Shown here one piece after another: positions 5,697 through 7,892 of a stretch of DNA of 7,892 nt (position 1 is its first letter; every line of letters begins with the position of its first letter). This stretch comes from Spirochaetota bacterium (GTDB lineage: Bacteria; Spirochaetota; B62-G9; DRHN01). Location: NCBI GenBank assembly GCA_023136305.1, contig JAGLSF010000089.1, positions 1 to 7,892 on the forward strand, given 5' to 3'. Under the pieces are notes generated by a model. That model had not been told where the DNA came from and searched no databases. It saw only the letters and a program-made list of their open reading frames with translations. The translations under genes were made by a program, and so were the position numbers.

Positions 5697-5712
5697 GCGA
5701 ATCAACGTTCGC
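5697..5712. other. Short hairpin at the convergent icd/propeller junction
   Basis: GCGAA (5697-5701) and TTCGC (5708-5712) form a 5-bp stem with a 6-base loop. It spans the 11-base gap and the stop codon of the minus-strand gene. There is no T-run on either strand, so it is at best a weak bidirectional terminator. No better terminator is visible between the two converging genes. Confidence 0.3.
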
Positions 5713-7039
5713 GGAGATAGGGAGCTATATCCGTTTCCTCTGCCGTGGATACAGCGGTAAGGCTGCGCCGGGGGTAGTTGTACATGTACAGCTCCCGCAT
5801 GGGTGTTGATGCGGGATCATCCCCTGAGGGTGAGCTTGCTATAATGTAGATGCTGTGTATGGCTTCGGAGAACTCCATAAAGGGTGAGACGATCACCTCT
5901 TCGATGATAAAATCGAAGGTCTTGCTGAATATCTCGCCGCTGTTCCGGTCGTATATCCTGAGCTCTCTCTTGTCTTCGAATCGGTAGAGAATGTAGCGGT
6001 CATCGGGGCTTACACCCAGGAGATGTATGGGTTCCTCATCCCTGAACACCTCACGCAGGTACTGGCCCGGTTTCTTGTACTGTATGGCAAGCACCTGATT
6101 GTCCTTAACCGTGTAATAGGTGTAGCGGGAGAGAATATCCCCCGTCCTTTCACCGCTGAATGATAGATAGTAGAGCACGTCACCTGAGGGGATGTTGACA
6201 ACTAGTACCGTGTCTCCGTCATACACCACGCATGCAGACCCGTCATCGGCAATGAGTGGAAGGCCCTCATCCGGTGAGAAGTGTTCGGTGAGCTTGATAC
6301 TCTCGTTATTGTAGGCCCGATAGAGGAACAGGTCGGTATCGATTGAGTAGAGTATTGCTTCCCCATTGGGTGCCTTCCTCACATATTCAATGTTCTCCGC
6401 AGCAACGGTTCGACCCTGGCCATCACTGCGCACAACACCAAGACTCAGACGGTCGCCGATACGGTCAACGTAATAGACGCTTCGATTGTACAGGAATCCC
6501 ACCTCCCTGAAATTGTGGCCGCTGTGCAATCGCTTGATGGTACCAAGATCATTGAAGATGATGTAGATAGCCTGACGGTCGACGCCGCGGCGTAAAACCG
6601 AAGCAACCGTCTCATTGTCATAGTGTAGTGCATTGTAGAGGAAATAACCCGATGTGTCGAAACGAAGCCGTGTGCTATTCCCCCTAATGATGTTTCTTGT
6701 CACCAGGAAATCATTCCCTTCGATCAGTGAGTGATAGGTAACGGAACTCCGGTCAGGAGACACGACTGGAAGGAGATAGCTCTTCTCACCATACTGCTGT
6801 AGGAAGGTGATTTTTCCGGTTGAGGGATTGAAAACGTAGATTTCGTAGGTTCTCAGGATGGGCTCGAGGAGAGCATTTCGATAACGGACAAAGAGGAATT
6901 CACCGTTTTTCATGGGCTCACCGAAATAGCAGAGGTCGTAGAGCTGGTCAGGGAATAAAGGGGTGACAGGCATGAGAAGAACAGCTATAATGGTGAGTAA
7001 AGCGTACAGGTATTTTTTAATGTATTCCATATAGACCAT
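5702..7039 (-). CDS. Exported protein with beta-propeller-like repeats, function unknown
   Basis: I do not recognise a named family for this 445-residue protein. The N-terminus (MVYMEYIKKY followed by a hydrophobic stretch at about 11-29) looks like a signal peptide or membrane anchor, but no clear AXA cleavage site is seen. The mature part is rich in short beta-strand-like segments with recurring turns such as VFNPSTGKITFL (69-80), VSPDRSSVTYHS (93-104), VVNIPSGDVLYYLS (280-293) and VSPDDRYILYRF (343-354) followed by RIYDRNSGEIF (361-371). These resemble TolB/WD40-type propeller blades (SPDG-like loop, then D/P-x-x-G-x-I). A periplasmic or surface binding role is likely but not demonstrable. 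ATG 7039 is kept as start; ATG 7030 (MEYIKK) is equally reasonable, and neither has a good Shine-Dalgarno sequence. It converges on icd and diverges from the methyltransferase gene. Confidence 0.75.
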   Translation of the reverse strand: MVYMEYIKKYLYALLTIIAVLLMPVTPLFPDQLYDLCYFGEPMKNGEFLFVRYRNALLEPILRTYEIYVFNPSTGKITFLQQYGEKSYLLPVVSPDRSSVTYHSLIEGNDFLVTRNIIRGNSTRLRFDTSGYFLYNALHYDNETVASVLRRGVDRQAIYIIFNDLGTIKRLHSGHNFREVGFLYNRSVYYVDRIGDRLSLGVVRSDGQGRTVAAENIEYVRKAPNGEAILYSIDTDLFLYRAYNNESIKLTEHFSPDEGLPLIADDGSACVVYDGDTVLVVNIPSGDVLYYLSFSGERTGDILSRYTYYTVKDNQVLAIQYKKPGQYLREVFRDEEPIHLLGVSPDDRYILYRFEDKRELRIYDRNSGEIFSKTFDFIIEEVIVSPFMEFSEAIHSIYIIASSPSGDDPASTPMRELYMYNYPRRSLTAVSTAEETDIAPYLRER

Positions 7040-7046
7040 GATTATA

Positions 7047-7077
7047 CACCATATGATCTGAAAATGGTGGTTTTTTT
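7047..7077 (+). promoter_or_regulatory. Inverted repeat plus T7 in the divergent gap before trmJ
   Basis: CACCAT (7047-7052) and ATGGTG (7064-7069) form a 6-bp stem with an 11-base loop, followed by G and seven T residues (7071-7077). On the plus strand this has intrinsic-terminator form. It sits between divergent start codons, where it could stop antisense transcription coming from icd through the propeller gene, or act as an operator. Promoters for both flanking genes should also lie here. TATAAT-like hexamers occur (minus strand 7046-7041; TATGAT 7052-7057 on plus), but neither has a matching -35. Confidence 0.4.
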
Positions 7078-7097
7078 ATAGAGTGATGAGGTCAGCG

Positions 7098-7835
7098 ATG
7101 CCAATGGCACTGGATCTCGGCAACATACGCATAACGCTGGTGGAACCCGAGGGCCCCTTCAACATCGGTTCCGTGGCGCGCATCATGAAGAATATGGGGC
7201 TTGGCGAACTCGCACTGGTCAATCCGGTGGATTTCCACAATGACGAGGCGTACAGGGCAGCGGTGGGTGCCCGCGATCTCCTGGAGCAGGCCCTGGTCTT
7301 TGACACTCTCGAGCAGGCCATCAGTGACACGAATCTGGTCGTTGGTACAACCCGCCGTGCCGGGAAGCTTCGGCGGATTTTTTGCAGTGTTGAGGAGCTT
7401 CCCGAAAAGGTGTTTCCCGTCTCAGCGGCTGGAAAGGTGGCAATTCTGTTCGGGAGAGAGAAGGATGGTCTGACCAACCGCGAAACCGACCTGTGCAATA
7501 TACTCGTCAGTATACCTGCCAGTGAGAGCTTCCCCTCCCTGAACCTTTCCCATGCGGTTGCCGTGGTCTGTTACAAACTGTATATAAACGCCATGGTTTT
7601 TAAGGTGCCCTACCTTCCACGCCCGGTGGCCAATGCCGAGATGGAGGGACTGCTCGACTACATTGAGAGTGTGTTTACCGACATTGGCTTTTTTTCAAAG
7701 GGATCTTCACGTTATGTGATTTCTCTCTTCAGAAAGGTATTCGGCAGGGCGCTTCTCGACGAGGAAGAGATAGAGAACCTCTCGTATGTTTTTCACCGTT
7801 TGCACGGCCTTTTCAAGGAGAGGAAGGCTGGTTAG
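7098..7835 (+). CDS. trmJ: TrmJ-like tRNA 2'-O-methyltransferase (SPOUT/TrmH superfamily)
   Basis: SPOUT methyltransferases use S-adenosylmethionine and a C-terminal trefoil knot; TrmJ methylates the ribose of nucleotide 32 in tRNA anticodon loops. From ATG 7098 the protein has 245 residues, close to the 246 of E. coli TrmJ. Motif 1 is FNIGSVARIMKNMG (21-34), with the conserved N22 and R28. Motif 2 is AILFGREKDGLTNRE (115-129). Motif 3 is IPASESFPSLNLSHAVAVVCYK (split as IPASESFPS 139-147 and LNLSHAVAVV 148-157), which forms the knot and cofactor site. The helical C-terminal tail (about 180-245) resembles the TrmJ dimerisation extension. GAGG at 7088-7091 lies six bases before ATG 7098, which decides the start over GTG 7083, ATG 7086 and ATG 7104. 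The exact target nucleotide could differ, as TrmH-family paralogues are similar. It is divergent from the propeller gene. Confidence 0.88.
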   Translation: MPMALDLGNIRITLVEPEGPFNIGSVARIMKNMGLGELALVNPVDFHNDEAYRAAVGARDLLEQALVFDTLEQAISDTNLVVGTTRRAGKLRRIFCSVEELPEKVFPVSAAGKVAILFGREKDGLTNRETDLCNILVSIPASESFPSLNLSHAVAVVCYKLYINAMVFKVPYLPRPVANAEMEGLLDYIESVFTDIGFFSKGSSRYVISLFRKVFGRALLDEEEIENLSYVFHRLHGLFKERKAG

Positions 7836-7838
7836 GCT

Positions 7839-7892
7839 GTGGATGATGAAACTGATACAAATACGATCACAGGTATGCAGGCTGCTGTTTTT
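7839..7892 (+). CDS. Start of a further gene, reading frame unresolved (partial)
   Basis: After the trmJ stop codon two plus-strand frames stay open to the window edge. GTG 7839 would give an acidic start (MDDETDTNTITG), beginning three bases after the trmJ stop, with AGGAAGG at 7821-7827 about 11 bases upstream. ATG 7843 or 7846 would give a basic then hydrophobic start (MMKLIQIRSQVCRLLF) that could begin a signal peptide, with a weak TTAGG six bases before 7843. Either way the gene would be tightly coupled to trmJ. Eighteen codons are too few to identify a product. Confidence 0.35.
   Translation, partial: MDDETDTNTITGMQAAVF

Noticed and set aside
7041..7069. Promoter for the propeller gene based on TATAAT at 7046-7041 (minus strand)
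   Set aside because: The hexamer is perfect, but the bases 17 upstream (CACCAT) do not resemble a -35 box, and the implied start near 7034 would fall inside the codons following ATG 7039.

Overview
This window reads as an ordinary chromosomal housekeeping segment from a bacterium of moderate GC content. Three features bear on the lineage. The isocitrate dehydrogenase has a Gram-positive-style loop. The UbiB-like kinase ends in two membrane helices, as in deltaproteobacterial and related homologues. One protein carries an apparent signal peptide. Of the three tRNA genes, one encodes its CCA end and two do not, so the cell must have a CCA-adding enzyme. I lean towards a deltaproteobacterial, Nitrospirota-like or spirochaetal lineage, with low confidence.

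Layout. The left edge holds the 3' end of a tRNA (probably Gly), then tRNA-Cys(GCA), then a DMT/EamA-family 10-helix transporter whose start lies only 16 bases past the tRNA. A complete tRNA-Leu(UAA) with a recognisable promoter follows. Then come dinB (DNA polymerase IV), a gap with an 18-base imperfect direct repeat and a strong sigma70-type promoter, a UbiB/ABC1-family protein kinase-like gene, a gap rich in inverted repeats, and an NADP-type isocitrate dehydrogenase (icd), all on the plus strand. Convergent to icd, on the minus strand, is a secreted or membrane-anchored protein with beta-propeller-like repeats and no family name that I recognise. Divergent from it is a TrmJ-like tRNA 2'-O-methyltransferase. 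The first codons of another gene run off the right edge.

How the genes fit together. There is no obvious single pathway. Translation functions (three tRNAs and a tRNA methyltransferase), translesion synthesis (dinB), a quinone-related kinase-like protein and a TCA-cycle enzyme sit side by side, mostly as separate transcription units. tRNA-Leu and dinB may share a promoter, because I see no terminator or second promoter between them.

I did not find an undescribed defence, mobile or biosynthetic system. The points worth a second look are regulatory or structural: a transporter gene starting directly after a tRNA and an 11-T run with no Shine-Dalgarno sequence; competing inverted repeats (TTACCTA motifs) in front of icd; the 18-base direct repeats in front of the ubiB promoter; a hairpin over the transporter stop codon; a G-rich tract in dinB; and the unassigned propeller protein.
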